Part shown: positions 1-8,300 of the stretch, in pieces
Layout: each line of letters starts with the position of its first letter
Position numbering within the stretch: the stretch's first letter is position 1
Position numbers and translations under genes: made by a program
Notes under the pieces: model-generated
Told to the model about the DNA's origin: nothing
Database searches by the model: none
Seen by the model: the letters and a program-made list of their open reading frames with translations, nothing else
NCBI RefSeq assembly: GCF_038397745.1
Contig: NZ_CP151636.1
Coordinates: 868,001-932,000, forward strand
Length of the DNA stretch: 64,000 nt
Origin: Microbacterium sp. LWH11-1.2
Lineage (GTDB): Bacteria; Actinomycetota; Actinomycetes; Actinomycetales; Microbacteriaceae
Direction: 5' to 3'

Positions 1-1273
1 CAGCCTCGAACAGACGGGTCGCCGCACCGGTGTGGACGCTGGTTCCGAGGTGGAACGGCGGGTTGAGCAGCACGACGTCGGCACTCGCATCTGCGAGCTC
101 GGATCCGGCGTCGTCGTGCATGACGATGACGCGGTCGGCGACGCCGTTCGCGAAGGCGGTCGCGCGAGCGGAGGCCACGGCCGCCGCCGACCGGTCGGTC
201 GCGACGACCCGGTCCTGGGGGTGCGCGAGCGCCCACGACGCGGCGAGCGCACCGGTGCCGCACCCGAGGTCGATCACAGTCCGCGACGCTTCGACGGGCT
301 CAGCGACCCATCCCGCGGGCCCCTGAGCTTTGGGTCCCTGAGCGCTGGGCCCCTGAGCTTTGGGTCCCTGAACTTTGGGCCCCTGAGCGCTGGGTCCCTG
401 AGCTTGTCGAAGGGCCGCACCCCCGTGCACAACTCCGCCAGAACTGTCGTGCTCGGCCCCGTTCGGCCGCTTTTCCGACCGAGCCCCGTCGTTCTTGCTG
501 AGTTGTGCACCACTGAGTCCGAGCACCTCCAGCAGCGCCCGCGTGCCGATGTCGAGGCGCGGACCGGCGAACGCGCCGCCGTGGGCGACGAGGGTCAGTC
601 CGTCGTGCGCGGCGGTCACCGGGAACGGCGGCTCGACCGGCACAGGAAGGGCCTCGGAGGCGACCACGAGCCGCGACTTCCGCTCGGCTCGCTCGGCCTG
701 CACGTGCGCGAAACGGCGGCCGAGCACCTCGTTCTGCCCGAGGGTCATGTGCTTCACGCGACCCCCGGCGACGAGCACGACGTCGGGCGCGGCCCAGCGG
801 GCGACGGCATCCGCGATCTCCTCGAGCTCGGCGAGCGACTTCGGCAGCTGCAGCAGCACGAGCCGCGCACCGGTGAGCAGTTCGGGGCCGAGCTCGTGCG
901 AGGCGAAGAGCGCCGGAGAACCCAGATCATTCGGAGCGGTGGCGGCGCGTCCGGCATCGACACCCCGAGGGGATGCGGATTCGTCTGCGTTTCCCGCGGC
1001 GAACCCCGAGAGTCCGAGTTCCTCGGCATTGCGCGCGAGCGCCCGGCGCCCGGTCGCGAGGTCCTGATGCACGCGGATGCCGTGGCGCCCGGCATCCGCC
1101 AGAGCCAGGGTGATCGCGCCGTAGTCGTCACCGATCACCGCGATCTCGGAGCCGGGAAGCCCGAGCGCGAGCGCCCGTTCGACGAGCAGGATGTCAGTGA
1201 CGTCGTGCGCCTGGAGGTTCTCCGCTTCGACATCCGGCCGGCGGCGCAGGCGACTGTAGGGGAACTCCGGCAC
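1..1273 (-). CDS. RsmC/RlmG-type class I SAM-dependent rRNA methyltransferase, 3' end cut off by window edge
   Basis: About 424 codons are visible and the gene runs leftward out of the window. Reading from a GTG at 1273 the product starts PEFPYSRLRRRPDVEAENL, as usual for actinobacterial relatives of RsmC/RlmG, which make m2G in rRNA. Near the truncated end are SAM motif I (VIDLGCGTGALA) and the catalytic NPPFHLG motif (bases 41-64). The N-terminal half is the degenerate methyltransferase-like repeat of this family. No clear ribosome binding site marks the start. Two unrelated DNA repeats (290-411 and 425-510) lie in frame between the two halves and add roughly 75 residues rich in AQGPK/AQGPS units. 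The family call is firm; the exact rRNA target is inferred. Confidence 0.85.
   Translation of the reverse strand, partial: MPEFPYSRLRRRPDVEAENLQAHDVTDILLVERALALGLPGSEIAVIGDDYGAITLALADAGRHGIRVHQDLATGRRALARNAEELGLSGFAAGNADESASPRGVDAGRAATAPNDLGSPALFASHELGPELLTGARLVLLQLPKSLAELEEIADAVARWAAPDVVLVAGGRVKHMTLGQNEVLGRRFAHVQAERAERKSRLVVASEALPVPVEPPFPVTAAHDGLTLVAHGGAFAGPRLDIGTRALLEVLGLSGAQLSKNDGARSEKRPNGAEHDSSGGVVHGGAALRQAQGPSAQGPKVQGPKAQGPSAQGPKAQGPAGWVAEPVEASRTVIDLGCGTGALAASWALAHPQDRVVATDRSAAAVASARATAFANGVADRVIVMHDDAGSELADASADVVLLNPPFHLGTSVHTGAATRLFEA
290..411. repeat. Inverted-repeat element with six 15-bp tandem units, inside a coding gene
   Basis: The left end TTCGACGGGCTCAGCGACCC (290-309) and the right end 391-411 are inverted copies (TTCGACAAGCTCAGGGACCC, about 18 of 21 bases alike). 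Between them, 15-bp units of the form CCCTGAGCTTTGGGT start at 321, 336, 351, 366, 381 and 396. Because 15 is a multiple of three the methyltransferase frame stays open, giving repeats of AQGPK or AQGPS. The TTCGACAGGCTCAG-like core is a repeat often seen between genes of high-GC bacteria (from memory), and a relative occurs at 53637-53683. Confidence 0.85.
425..510. repeat. Palindromic element with 20-bp arms, inside a coding gene
   Basis: The left arm GTGCACAACTCCGCCAGAAC (425-444) and right arm GTTCTTGCTGAGTTGTGCAC (491-510) are inverted copies with few mismatches, so a long hairpin can form. The element stays in frame within the methyltransferase. A decayed relative with the same right arm lies in the CHAT gene at 18857-18940, so this is a dispersed family rather than a local accident. 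Confidence 0.8.
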
Positions 1274-1326
1274 CAGCCCACTGTACGCGGCGCCCGTAAG
1301 GATTCCGCATGCGTTTTTTCGCACTA

Positions 1327-1355
1327 TTCACAACTTTGTGAAACGGGCGTAGCGT
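1327..1355 (+). promoter_or_regulatory. Leaderless promoter with perfect 16-bp palindromic operator
   Basis: TTCACA (1327-1332) and TAGCGT (1350-1355) are spaced by 17 bp and the ATG of the ABC ATPase follows 7 bases later, which suggests leaderless mRNA. The palindrome TTCACAA-CT-TTGTGAA (1327-1342) overlaps the -35 box. It is the natural site for the MarR-like regulator that ends this operon at 3997-4503; that link is inference. Confidence 0.6.
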
Positions 1356-1362
1356 CGCCGCC

Positions 1363-2352
1363 ATGACCACAGTCATCGACACCCGGAGCCTCACCAAGCA
1401 CTACGGTCACGTCCACGCCCTCGACGGACTCGACCTCACCGTCGAGCACGGGCAGGTGCACGGCTTCCTCGGCCCGAACGGCGCGGGGAAGTCGACGACG
1501 ATCCGCATCCTCCTCGGTCTCGCACGGCGTACGAGCGGCGAAGCGGCCGTGTTCGGCGAGGACCCGTGGAACCGCGCCGTCGACCTGCACCGCCGTATCG
1601 CCTACGTCCCCGGCGACGTCAGCGTGTGGCCTACGCTCTCGGGCGGTGAAGCCGTCGATCTGCTCGCCCGACTGCGCGGTGCGCACACGAAGGATGCCGC
1701 GTACCAGCACGAGAAGACGCGGCTCATGGACGCGTTCCAGTTCGATCCGCGCAAGAAGGGCCGCGCGTACTCGAAGGGCAACCGGCAGAAGGTCGCCCTC
1801 ATCGCCGCGTTCGCGGTGCCCGCCGATCTCTACATCCTCGACGAGCCGACCAGCGGCCTGGATCCTCTCATGGCGGTGATCTTCCAGCGCGAGGTCGCCC
1901 GAGCCCACGCGAACGGCGCGACCGTGCTGCTGTCGAGCCACATCATGAGCGAGGTCGAGCAGCTGTGCGACCGGGTGTCGATCATCCGCGCCGGCCGCAT
2001 CGTCGAGAGCGGCACCCTCTCTGAGCTTCGGCATCTCACCCGCAGCGACGTGTCGTTCACGGCATCCGGCATCTCGCTCGACCAGGTCGCCGGGATCCCC
2101 GACGTCCACGATCCGACGGTGCAGAACGACCGCATCCGCGTCACGGTCGACAGCGATCGCACCGCGGCCGTTCTTCCCGCGCTCGCGGCGCTCGGGATCA
2201 GCGACCTCCGCGTCGCGCCGCCGTCGCTCGAGGAGCTGTTCCTGCGCCACTACGGCGACGACCTCGCGGCGCTCGAAGCCGCAGAGGAGGGCCCGACGGA
2301 CGACGCCCGGCCGCAGACCCGCCGTGCGCGCCGCGCGAAGGAGCAGGCGTGA
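1363..2352 (+). CDS. ABC exporter ATP-binding protein (DrrA-like)
   Basis: This 329-residue ATPase has Walker A GPNGAGKST near residue 40, a signature-like segment YSKGNRQK, Walker B LYILDEPTSGLD and the switch histidine in LLSSHIMSE. The C-terminal 80 residues are the extra domain common in drug and polyketide exporter ATPases. It heads a three-gene operon: its TGA overlaps the ATG of the permease at 2352, and a MarR-like regulator follows. The substrate is unknown; relatives export antibiotics or lipids. The start fits a leaderless promoter just upstream. Confidence 0.9.
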   Translation: MTTVIDTRSLTKHYGHVHALDGLDLTVEHGQVHGFLGPNGAGKSTTIRILLGLARRTSGEAAVFGEDPWNRAVDLHRRIAYVPGDVSVWPTLSGGEAVDLLARLRGAHTKDAAYQHEKTRLMDAFQFDPRKKGRAYSKGNRQKVALIAAFAVPADLYILDEPTSGLDPLMAVIFQREVARAHANGATVLLSSHIMSEVEQLCDRVSIIRAGRIVESGTLSELRHLTRSDVSFTASGISLDQVAGIPDVHDPTVQNDRIRVTVDSDRTAAVLPALAALGISDLRVAPPSLEELFLRHYGDDLAALEAAEEGPTDDARPQTRRARRAKEQA

Positions 2353-3974
2353 TGTCGACCTTCGGCGTGCTGCTGCGGCAGCGCATCCGGCGCGACTGGC
2401 TCCAGCTCACCCTGTGGATCCTCGGCACCGCGGCGATGGCGGGCGCCGGATACGCCGGTGTCACCCAGTCGTACTCGACCCTCGAGGACCGGCAGAACAT
2501 CCTGGCCGCGGCGCTCGCGAACCCGGTGATCCTGATGTTCCGCGGGCTGCCGTCGGGCACGTCGGAGGGAGCGTTCCTGGCGTTCGAGATCCTGCCCTGG
2601 CTCGCGCTGCTCGCGGCGCTGATGAGCACGTTCCTCGCCGTCCGGCACACGCGCGGAGACGAGGAGGCGGGACGCTCGGAGCTCGTCTGGGCGACCCCGG
2701 CCGGACGACGCCTTCCGACGATCGTGACCATCGTGCACGGCATCCTCGCCAATCTCGTGCTCGCCGTGCTCACCGCTCTGGCACTGCTCGCGACCGGCCT
2801 GCCGGCAGCGGGGTCGCTGCTCTCCGGAGCCGCGGCCGGCGCCACCGGCATCGCGTTCCTCGGCATCGGGCTGCTGGCGGCGCAGCTGATGCGCACCTCC
2901 CGTGGCGCGAACTCCCTGACCGTGTGGGTGCTCGTGGCGACGTTCCTCATCCGCGGCCTCGGCAACGCCGCCGGCACGCCGGACGACGACCTCTCCGGGT
3001 TGACGAGCGCCTGGTTCGCGTGGATCTCTCCCTTCGCCTGGGCCGAGCAGACCCGGCCGTACGACGCGGACCTCGTGGGACCGGTCTTCCTCGGCCTCGG
3101 CCTCGGTCTCGTGCTCGCCACGGCATCCGTCGTGCTGCAGTCGATGCGCGACATCGATGCGAGCTTCGTGGCCGAGCGTCCCGGTCGGATCTCGGCCCGA
3201 TCCGGCCTCGCCTCTCCGCACGCGCTGGTCTGGCGGCTCACGTCGGGCGCGATCGTCGGTTGGGCGGTCGGCGGAGCGGTCACCGGCATCCTCGCCACCA
3301 CTCTCAGCGGTCTCGTCGACCAGATCTCGGGCGAGAACCCGGCCGTCGCCGACATCCTGACGAAGATCGGCGGCGCCACCGGCGGACTCGACGAGGTCGT
3401 GATCACGGTGTTCTTCACGCTCCTCGGCATCCTCGCCGCGTGCTGCGCCGTGCAGACGGTCGTGCGCGCGCGGCAGGAGGAGGCCCGCGGCACGGCGGAA
3501 GCCGTGCTGGCCACTCCCGTCGGTCGCGTGCGCTGGCTCGCCGACTACGTGATCGTCGGCACGATCGCCGTGCTGATCGTCGTCGCCGCGGCCGTCCTGG
3601 CTGGCTGGGCCGGGATCCGGGCGACGGATGCCGACGACTCGCTCTACCGGATCGTCGCGGTCGCGGGACTCGGGCAGGCGATCGCCGCGTCGGTGTTCAC
3701 CGTGCTCACCGCGCTGGTGTTCGTGCTCGTGCCGCGCGCCACGATCGGCGTGGCCTGGACCCTCGTGCTCGTCGCGACCATGCTCGGGATGTTCGGCCCC
3801 CTGTTCGGCCTCCCGGAGTGGACCGCGAACATCTCCCCGTTCGCCGTGACCCCGGTGGTCGACGGCGAGGGCGTCGATGTGCGCGGACTCTGGTGGCTCG
3901 TGCTGGCCGTGGGCGCGGGACTCTCAGCATCCCTCTCGCTCATGCGACGCCGCGAGCTCGCGACGGGCGGCTGA
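2352..3974 (+). CDS. ABC exporter permease, polyketide-antibiotic exporter type
   Basis: A 540-residue membrane protein with about twelve hydrophobic segments in two similar halves, as in the fused permeases that pair with DrrA-type ATPases. Residues EEAGRSELVWATPAGR and EEARGTAEAVLATPVGR, after the second segment of each half, are the duplicated cytoplasmic coupling motif of this family. The ATG overlaps the stop of the ATPase gene; a GTG one codon earlier is also possible. With the preceding gene it forms an efflux pump in the cell membrane. The exported compound cannot be told from sequence. Confidence 0.88.
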   Translation: MSTFGVLLRQRIRRDWLQLTLWILGTAAMAGAGYAGVTQSYSTLEDRQNILAAALANPVILMFRGLPSGTSEGAFLAFEILPWLALLAALMSTFLAVRHTRGDEEAGRSELVWATPAGRRLPTIVTIVHGILANLVLAVLTALALLATGLPAAGSLLSGAAAGATGIAFLGIGLLAAQLMRTSRGANSLTVWVLVATFLIRGLGNAAGTPDDDLSGLTSAWFAWISPFAWAEQTRPYDADLVGPVFLGLGLGLVLATASVVLQSMRDIDASFVAERPGRISARSGLASPHALVWRLTSGAIVGWAVGGAVTGILATTLSGLVDQISGENPAVADILTKIGGATGGLDEVVITVFFTLLGILAACCAVQTVVRARQEEARGTAEAVLATPVGRVRWLADYVIVGTIAVLIVVAAAVLAGWAGIRATDADDSLYRIVAVAGLGQAIAASVFTVLTALVFVLVPRATIGVAWTLVLVATMLGMFGPLFGLPEWTANISPFAVTPVVDGEGVDVRGLWWLVLAVGAGLSASLSLMRRRELATGG

Positions 3975-3996
3975 GCATGCGGACGAGGGGAGCGTG

Positions 3997-4503
3997 ATGG
4001 CCGACGACGAGCGGGCGGATGCGGCGGCGTCCGCGACGGGTGTGCACCGCGCGATCGGTCCCGCCGAGCAGGCCGCGGCGATGCTGACGGCCGCGGGGAT
4101 GTCGCGCATGCCGGCCCGCGTGATGATGGCTCTCGTCGCCGCCCCCGACGGCGGCTACACGGCCGCCCAGATCGGCGACCGGCTCGGGGTCTCGGCAGCA
4201 GCGGTGTCGGGTGCCGTCCGCTACCTGCAGCGGCTGCACTTCATCCAGCGCCGCTCCTCGCCGGGCGATCGCCGCGACCGCTACGAGTTCGTGCACGACA
4301 CCTTCGCGAGCTCGATGGCCGGGAACGTGCCCGTCTACACGAGCCTCGCCGGGTACATCGACGACATCGCCGCCGAACACGACGACGACCCGGGCGCTCA
4401 GGACCGGGCCGTCGAGCTCGCCGAGTTCTTCCGGTACCTCTCCGCCCGGATGCCGCAGATCGTCGAGGAGTGGCGCGCGCTGCGCCGCGACATCACGGAC
4501 TGA
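3997..4503 (+). CDS. MarR/GbsR-like transcriptional regulator
   Basis: A 168-residue protein with a winged helix around residues 45-110 (AAQIGDRLGVSAAAVSGAVR is the recognition part, followed by the wing RRSSPGDRRDRYEF) and a helical C-terminus. This layout is typical of regulators linked to DrrAB-like exporters in actinobacteria. The ATG at 3997 was chosen because GAGGGGAGC lies just before it; upstream in-frame starts fall inside the permease gene. As third gene of the operon it probably represses the promoter at 1327-1355. Confidence 0.85.
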   Translation: MADDERADAAASATGVHRAIGPAEQAAAMLTAAGMSRMPARVMMALVAAPDGGYTAAQIGDRLGVSAAAVSGAVRYLQRLHFIQRRSSPGDRRDRYEFVHDTFASSMAGNVPVYTSLAGYIDDIAAEHDDDPGAQDRAVELAEFFRYLSARMPQIVEEWRALRRDITD

Positions 4504-4560
4504 GCGACCCGTTCTGCGTTCAGGCCCTTGCGGATGACACGCGAACGAAACACAATGGAC

Positions 4561-4589
4561 ATCAAATAGATCAGTTTGAGCTGTTTGAT
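4561..4589. promoter_or_regulatory. Putative operator upstream of the amidase operon
   Basis: The short AT-rich stretch holds two nested inverted repeats, ATCAAA...TTTGAT (outer) and CAAA...TTTG (inner), 30 bases before the amidase ATG. It is the only such site in the 115-bp gap. The FadR-type GntR protein encoded at 6925-7635 is the likely ligand, by inference. Confidence 0.4.
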
Positions 4590-4618
4590 AGGTGCATCGA
4601 CGCACGAGGAGCATCCGC

Positions 4619-5398
4619 ATGACCCTGACCATCGCCGGACTTCAGCACCACGGCACGCCCGGCGACGTCGATGCCAACCTCGCCGTCGTCGCCGCGGCCG
4701 CCGGCGAAGCGGCTGCGAGAGGCGCGCGCATCCTCGTCACCCCCGAGATGTTCGTCACGGGCTACAACATCGGCGATCGCCTGGCACCGCTGGCGACGCC
4801 GGGCCTCGTCGACCGGATCACCCGCATCGCCCTGGACAGCGGGATCGCCATCGTCGCCGGCCTCCCGGAGACGCTCCCGGATGGCAGCATCACGAATTCC
4901 CTGGTGATGGTCGACCGCGACGGCACCGAGCTGCTGCGCTACCGCAAGACCCACCTCTTCGGCGCGCTCGACCGCAGCCTGTTCACGCAGGGCGACACGC
5001 TCCCCGGCATCGTCGAGATCGATGGCGCGCGGGTGTCGGTGCTGATCTGCTACGACGTCGAGTTCCCCGAGACCGTGCGTCGGGCCGCCATCGGCGGCGC
5101 GGATGCCGTCATCGTGCCGACCGCGCAGATGGAGCCCTTCGCGCACATCGCCGAGCGGCTCATCCCGGTGCGTGCGTGGGAGAACCAGATCCACGTGATC
5201 TATGTCAACCGCGTCGGCGTCGAAGGCGATCTCACCTACGTCGGACGCAGCAGCATCGTCGCTCCCGACGGCGAGGCGCTCGCCTCCCTCGGCGCGACGG
5301 ACATCGGCCTCATGATCGCCACGATCGATCCCGATGCGACCCGGCGAGCCCGGCAGGAGAACCCGTACCTCGCCGACCGTCGACCCGAGCTCTACTGA
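4619..5398 (+). CDS. Carbon-nitrogen hydrolase (nitrilase superfamily amidase)
   Basis: A 259-residue cytoplasmic enzyme with the complete nitrilase-superfamily triad: Glu43 (TPEMF), Lys110 (YRKTHLFG) and Cys144 (LICYDVEFP). The family hydrolyses amides, nitriles or carbamoyl groups. The ATG at 4619 follows GAGGAGC by about eight bases; the upstream in-frame start at 4592 is less likely. An amino-acid permease and a GntR regulator follow on the same strand, so the unit probably imports and deamidates a small amide or amino-acid derivative. The exact substrate is not visible. Confidence 0.9.
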   Translation: MTLTIAGLQHHGTPGDVDANLAVVAAAAGEAAARGARILVTPEMFVTGYNIGDRLAPLATPGLVDRITRIALDSGIAIVAGLPETLPDGSITNSLVMVDRDGTELLRYRKTHLFGALDRSLFTQGDTLPGIVEIDGARVSVLICYDVEFPETVRRAAIGGADAVIVPTAQMEPFAHIAERLIPVRAWENQIHVIYVNRVGVEGDLTYVGRSSIVAPDGEALASLGATDIGLMIATIDPDATRRARQENPYLADRRPELY

Positions 5399-5448
5399 AC
5401 GCCCTCCCCTTCCGCGTCCGCCACCGGACCCTCTGCGAAAGCGACACC

Positions 5449-6891
5449 ATGACCGTCTCCCCTCTCGTCGAGCCGCGACAGCGCCTCGACGGCCAGCTCG
5501 GCACCGGCGCCATCGTCTTCATGGTCATCGCCGCGGCCGCTCCCCTCACCGTCATCGGCGGCAACGTCCCCATCGCCATCGGCGCGGGCAACGGACCAGG
5601 GGCGCCGATCGGCTTCGCGCTCGCCGCCGTCATCCTGCTCGTCTTCTCCGTGGGCTTCGTCACCATGACGCCCTTCGTGAAGGAGGCCGGCGCGTTCTTC
5701 TCGTACGTGACCGCGGGCCTCGGCTCGCGACTCGGACTGGGCTCCGCCTTCACCGCCCTGGTCGCCTACACCGCGATCCAGGTCGGCATCTACGGATACA
5801 TGGGCTGGGCGGTCGACGATCTCGTCACGTTCTTCGGCGGCCCGAGCCTGCCGTGGTGGCTGTACTCCTTCGCGACGATGGCGATCGTCGCCGTGCTCGG
5901 GTATCGCCACATCGATCTGAGCGCCAAGGTCCTCGGGGTTGCGCTCGCGCTCGAGATCCTGGTGGTCGTCGTGCTCGACGTGGTCATCTTCGCGACCGGC
6001 GGCGCCGAGGGCATCGCGCTGGAGACCTTCGACCCGTCGTACGTCTTCTCGGGCGGCATCGGGGTCGCCGTGCTCTTCGCCCTCACCGGGTTCATCGGCT
6101 TCGAGGCCACGGCCGTCTTCCGCGACGAGGCCCGCAACCCGGAGAAGACCATCCCGCGTGCGACCTATCTCGCCGTGATCATCATCGGCGTGTTCTACGC
6201 CATCTCCTGCTGGGCACTCGTGACCGGCGTCGGAGCGAGCAACGCGGTCGCGGTCGCACAGCAGACGCTCGCCGGCGAGGGCAACCTGCTGCTCGACACC
6301 ACGACGCAGTACCTCGGCCCGATCCTGCGTGACGTCGTGCAGGTGCTGCTCATCACGAGCCTGTTCGCGTGCGTGCTGTCGTTCCACAACGTGATCGCCC
6401 GCTACCAGTTCACGCTCGCGCAGAAGGCCGTGCTCCCCGCGAGACTCGGCCGCCGCCACGCCTCGCACCACTCGCCGGCGTTCTCGTCGGTCGTGCAGAC
6501 GATCACCGCTGCGGTCCTGCTCGCGGTCCTCGCACTCCTCGGGCTCGATCCGCTGGTCGGCGTGTTCGGCTCGATGGCCGGCGTCGCCACTGTGGGCATG
6601 GTGCTGCTCATGCTGACGACGTCGATCGCGGTGCTGGTGTTCTTCGTCCGCCGTCCGGAACTCGTCGCCGGACGCTCCCTGGGCGCGAGGGTCTTCCCGA
6701 TCCTCTCGGTCGTCGGACTCGCCTTCGCACTCTGGCTGGTGCTGTCGAACTTCACGCTCGTGACCGGCGGGAGCGTCGCCGTGAGCGTCGCACTCGCGCT
6801 CATTCCCGTCGCGGCCATGGTCATCGGTATCGTGTTGGGCAGGCGCTTCCGACTCGACACCCAGCCGGTCGAGGAGACCACGGCGGACTGA
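5449..6891 (+). CDS. APC-superfamily amino acid/amine permease
   Basis: A 480-residue inner-membrane transporter with about twelve transmembrane segments. The start GTGAIVFMVIAAAAPLTVIGG and the segment GFIGFEATAVFRDEARNPEKTIPRA (abridged here to FEATAVFRDEARNP) are hallmarks of amino acid-polyamine-organocation permeases. It lies 50 bases after the amidase gene and before the GntR regulator. It probably brings in the amidase substrate or exchanges its product; which compound is unknown. Confidence 0.9.
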   Translation: MTVSPLVEPRQRLDGQLGTGAIVFMVIAAAAPLTVIGGNVPIAIGAGNGPGAPIGFALAAVILLVFSVGFVTMTPFVKEAGAFFSYVTAGLGSRLGLGSAFTALVAYTAIQVGIYGYMGWAVDDLVTFFGGPSLPWWLYSFATMAIVAVLGYRHIDLSAKVLGVALALEILVVVVLDVVIFATGGAEGIALETFDPSYVFSGGIGVAVLFALTGFIGFEATAVFRDEARNPEKTIPRATYLAVIIIGVFYAISCWALVTGVGASNAVAVAQQTLAGEGNLLLDTTTQYLGPILRDVVQVLLITSLFACVLSFHNVIARYQFTLAQKAVLPARLGRRHASHHSPAFSSVVQTITAAVLLAVLALLGLDPLVGVFGSMAGVATVGMVLLMLTTSIAVLVFFVRRPELVAGRSLGARVFPILSVVGLAFALWLVLSNFTLVTGGSVAVSVALALIPVAAMVIGIVLGRRFRLDTQPVEETTAD

Positions 6892-6924
6892 GACGCGCCG
6901 ACCGACACGAGACGGGGGAGTGCG

Positions 6925-7635
6925 ATGGACCTGGCCTCCCCCGCCCTCGGCTCGATCCGCCGCACGACCGCTGTCGACACGGTTCGGGCGCGGATCTCAC
7001 TCGCCGTCGAGCTCGGCATGCTCTCCCCGGGGCAGCGCCTCCCCGGACCGGAAGACACGGCACGGGCGTTCGAGGTCAGCGAGATGACGGTGCGGCGCGC
7101 CTATCGACTGCTCAGCGACGAGGGCGTCGTGGTGCGACGTCCGGGTCACGCCGGCGGCACGTTCATCGCAGACGCCCCCACCGTCGGCACCGTGGTCGAG
7201 ATCGACGCGTACCGAGCGGATGCCGCGCACGTTCACGCGCTCATCGATCAGCGCGCCACGATCGAGGCGGGGCTCGCAGCCCTCGTGAGCACGCGTCCGG
7301 ATGAGGTCTCGCTGGCGCGCATGGACGCGCTGGTCGAGGACATGCGGAGCGCGGCGGACTGGACCGGCTTCCGTACCGCGGACAGCGCCTTCCACGCCGC
7401 CCTCGCCGAAGCATCCGGTGTCAGCGGCGCGGCCGAGCTCCACCACCGGGTGTCCCACGAGCTCTACGCGTACTTCATCCCGTACCGGATCGACTACCTC
7501 CGCGCCTCGAACGATGAGCACGCCCGCCTGCTCGCAGCCCTTCGGGCGCAGGATGCCGCGACTGCGAGCCGCCTCGCCTTCGACCACGTCGCCGAGCTGC
7601 ACGCCTCGATGTACGTCGGCCTCCCCCGCACCTGA
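6925..7635 (+). CDS. GntR-family regulator, FadR subfamily
   Basis: A 236-residue protein. The N-terminal winged helix (residues about 17-80) contains DTARAFEVSEMTVRRAYRLL and the wing VVVRRPGHAGGTF; the C-terminal part (about 95-225) is the all-helical FCD ligand domain with several histidines (FHAAL, HHRVSHEL, DHVAELH) that usually hold a metal. GGGGAG precedes the ATG. As last gene of the amidase-permease unit it likely controls the operator at 4561-4589 in response to the transported compound. Confidence 0.88.
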   Translation: MDLASPALGSIRRTTAVDTVRARISLAVELGMLSPGQRLPGPEDTARAFEVSEMTVRRAYRLLSDEGVVVRRPGHAGGTFIADAPTVGTVVEIDAYRADAAHVHALIDQRATIEAGLAALVSTRPDEVSLARMDALVEDMRSAADWTGFRTADSAFHAALAEASGVSGAAELHHRVSHELYAYFIPYRIDYLRASNDEHARLLAALRAQDAATASRLAFDHVAELHASMYVGLPRT

Positions 7636-7685
7636 CGCCCCACCTCCGGCATCCGCCGGCCCTCGCCCCCGGCATCCGCCGGCCG

Positions 7686-7791
7686 TGCACGACTTCGGAG
7701 TCCGGACGCGACACGCCGACCGACCGGTCGCCGTGTCGGCGCGCCGCGGGGAATCTCCGAAGTCGTGCAGTCGCCTGCTCCGAAGTCGTGC
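7686..7791. repeat. Intergenic palindromic element
   Basis: TGCACGACTTCGGAG (7686-7700) is repeated inverted at 7755-7769 and again as CTCCGAAGTCGTGC at 7778-7791. Between the first two arms lies a second nested palindrome (CGACACG...CGTGTCG and GACCG...CGGTC). The whole can fold into a long hairpin downstream of the GntR gene and may also act as its terminator. It is a different repeat from the one at 425-510, although both begin GTGCAC. Confidence 0.7.
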
Positions 7792-7825
7792 CCGGCCGAC
7801 GACATGATCCGCGACGCGGAAGGGG

Positions 7826-7870
7826 TTGACACCTCGTCGGGTTCTATGGTTAGTTACTCATGTAAGTAAC
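7826..7870 (+). promoter_or_regulatory. Promoter and palindromic operator of the YtrA-type ABC operon
   Basis: A consensus -35 TTGACA stands at 7826-7831 with a weak -10 in TATGGTTAGTTA. The palindrome GTTACT-N6-AGTAAC (7853-7870) lies over the expected transcription start, ideal for repression by the GntR/YtrA-like protein whose gene begins at 7893. Confidence 0.65.
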
Positions 7871-7892
7871 CCACCAACCCCGCGGAGGACTC

Positions 7893-8300
7893 GTGATCGA
7901 AGAAGGCAAGCCGCTCTTCCTCCAGATCGCCGAACAGATCGAGGACTCGATCGTCGACGGTTCCCTCGCCGAGGAGGCCCAGGCGCCGTCGACCAACGAG
8001 CTGGCCTCGTTCTACCGGATCAACCCCGCCACCGCAGCGAAGGGAGTCGCCATGCTCACCGACAAGGGAGTGCTCTACAAGCGCCGAGGCATCGGCATGT
8101 TCGTCGCCGACGGAGCGAGGGAGCTGCTCCTCGGCGAGCGCCGTTCGGCATTCGCCGACCGCTACATCGACCCGCTCCTCGCTGAGGCCCGCACGCTCGG
8201 CCTCAGCCCCGACGACCTCGCGGCCCTGCTCCGGCAGCGCGCCGCACAGACGACCCGGGAGACCCCGGCCACCACCGCAGAAGGGAAGACCCCCGCATGA
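7893..8300 (+). CDS. GntR-family regulator, YtrA subfamily
   Basis: A 135-residue regulator made of a winged helix (residues about 5-75; EGKPLFLQIAEQIEDSIVDG opens it) and only a short C-terminal dimerisation segment, the hallmark of the YtrA subfamily. The GTG start is set by GGAGG at 7884-7888. Its TGA overlaps the ATG of the ABC ATPase at 8297. YtrA proteins repress adjacent ABC transporter operons, and a matching palindrome sits at the promoter. Confidence 0.92.
   Translation: MIEEGKPLFLQIAEQIEDSIVDGSLAEEAQAPSTNELASFYRINPATAAKGVAMLTDKGVLYKRRGIGMFVADGARELLLGERRSAFADRYIDPLLAEARTLGLSPDDLAALLRQRAAQTTRETPATTAEGKTPA

Noticed and set aside
32..1366. Long plus-strand open frame of 444 codons over the methyltransferase
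   Set aside because: It is the exact complement of the methyltransferase reading frame; the translation has no known domain, while the minus strand shows SAM and NPPF motifs.
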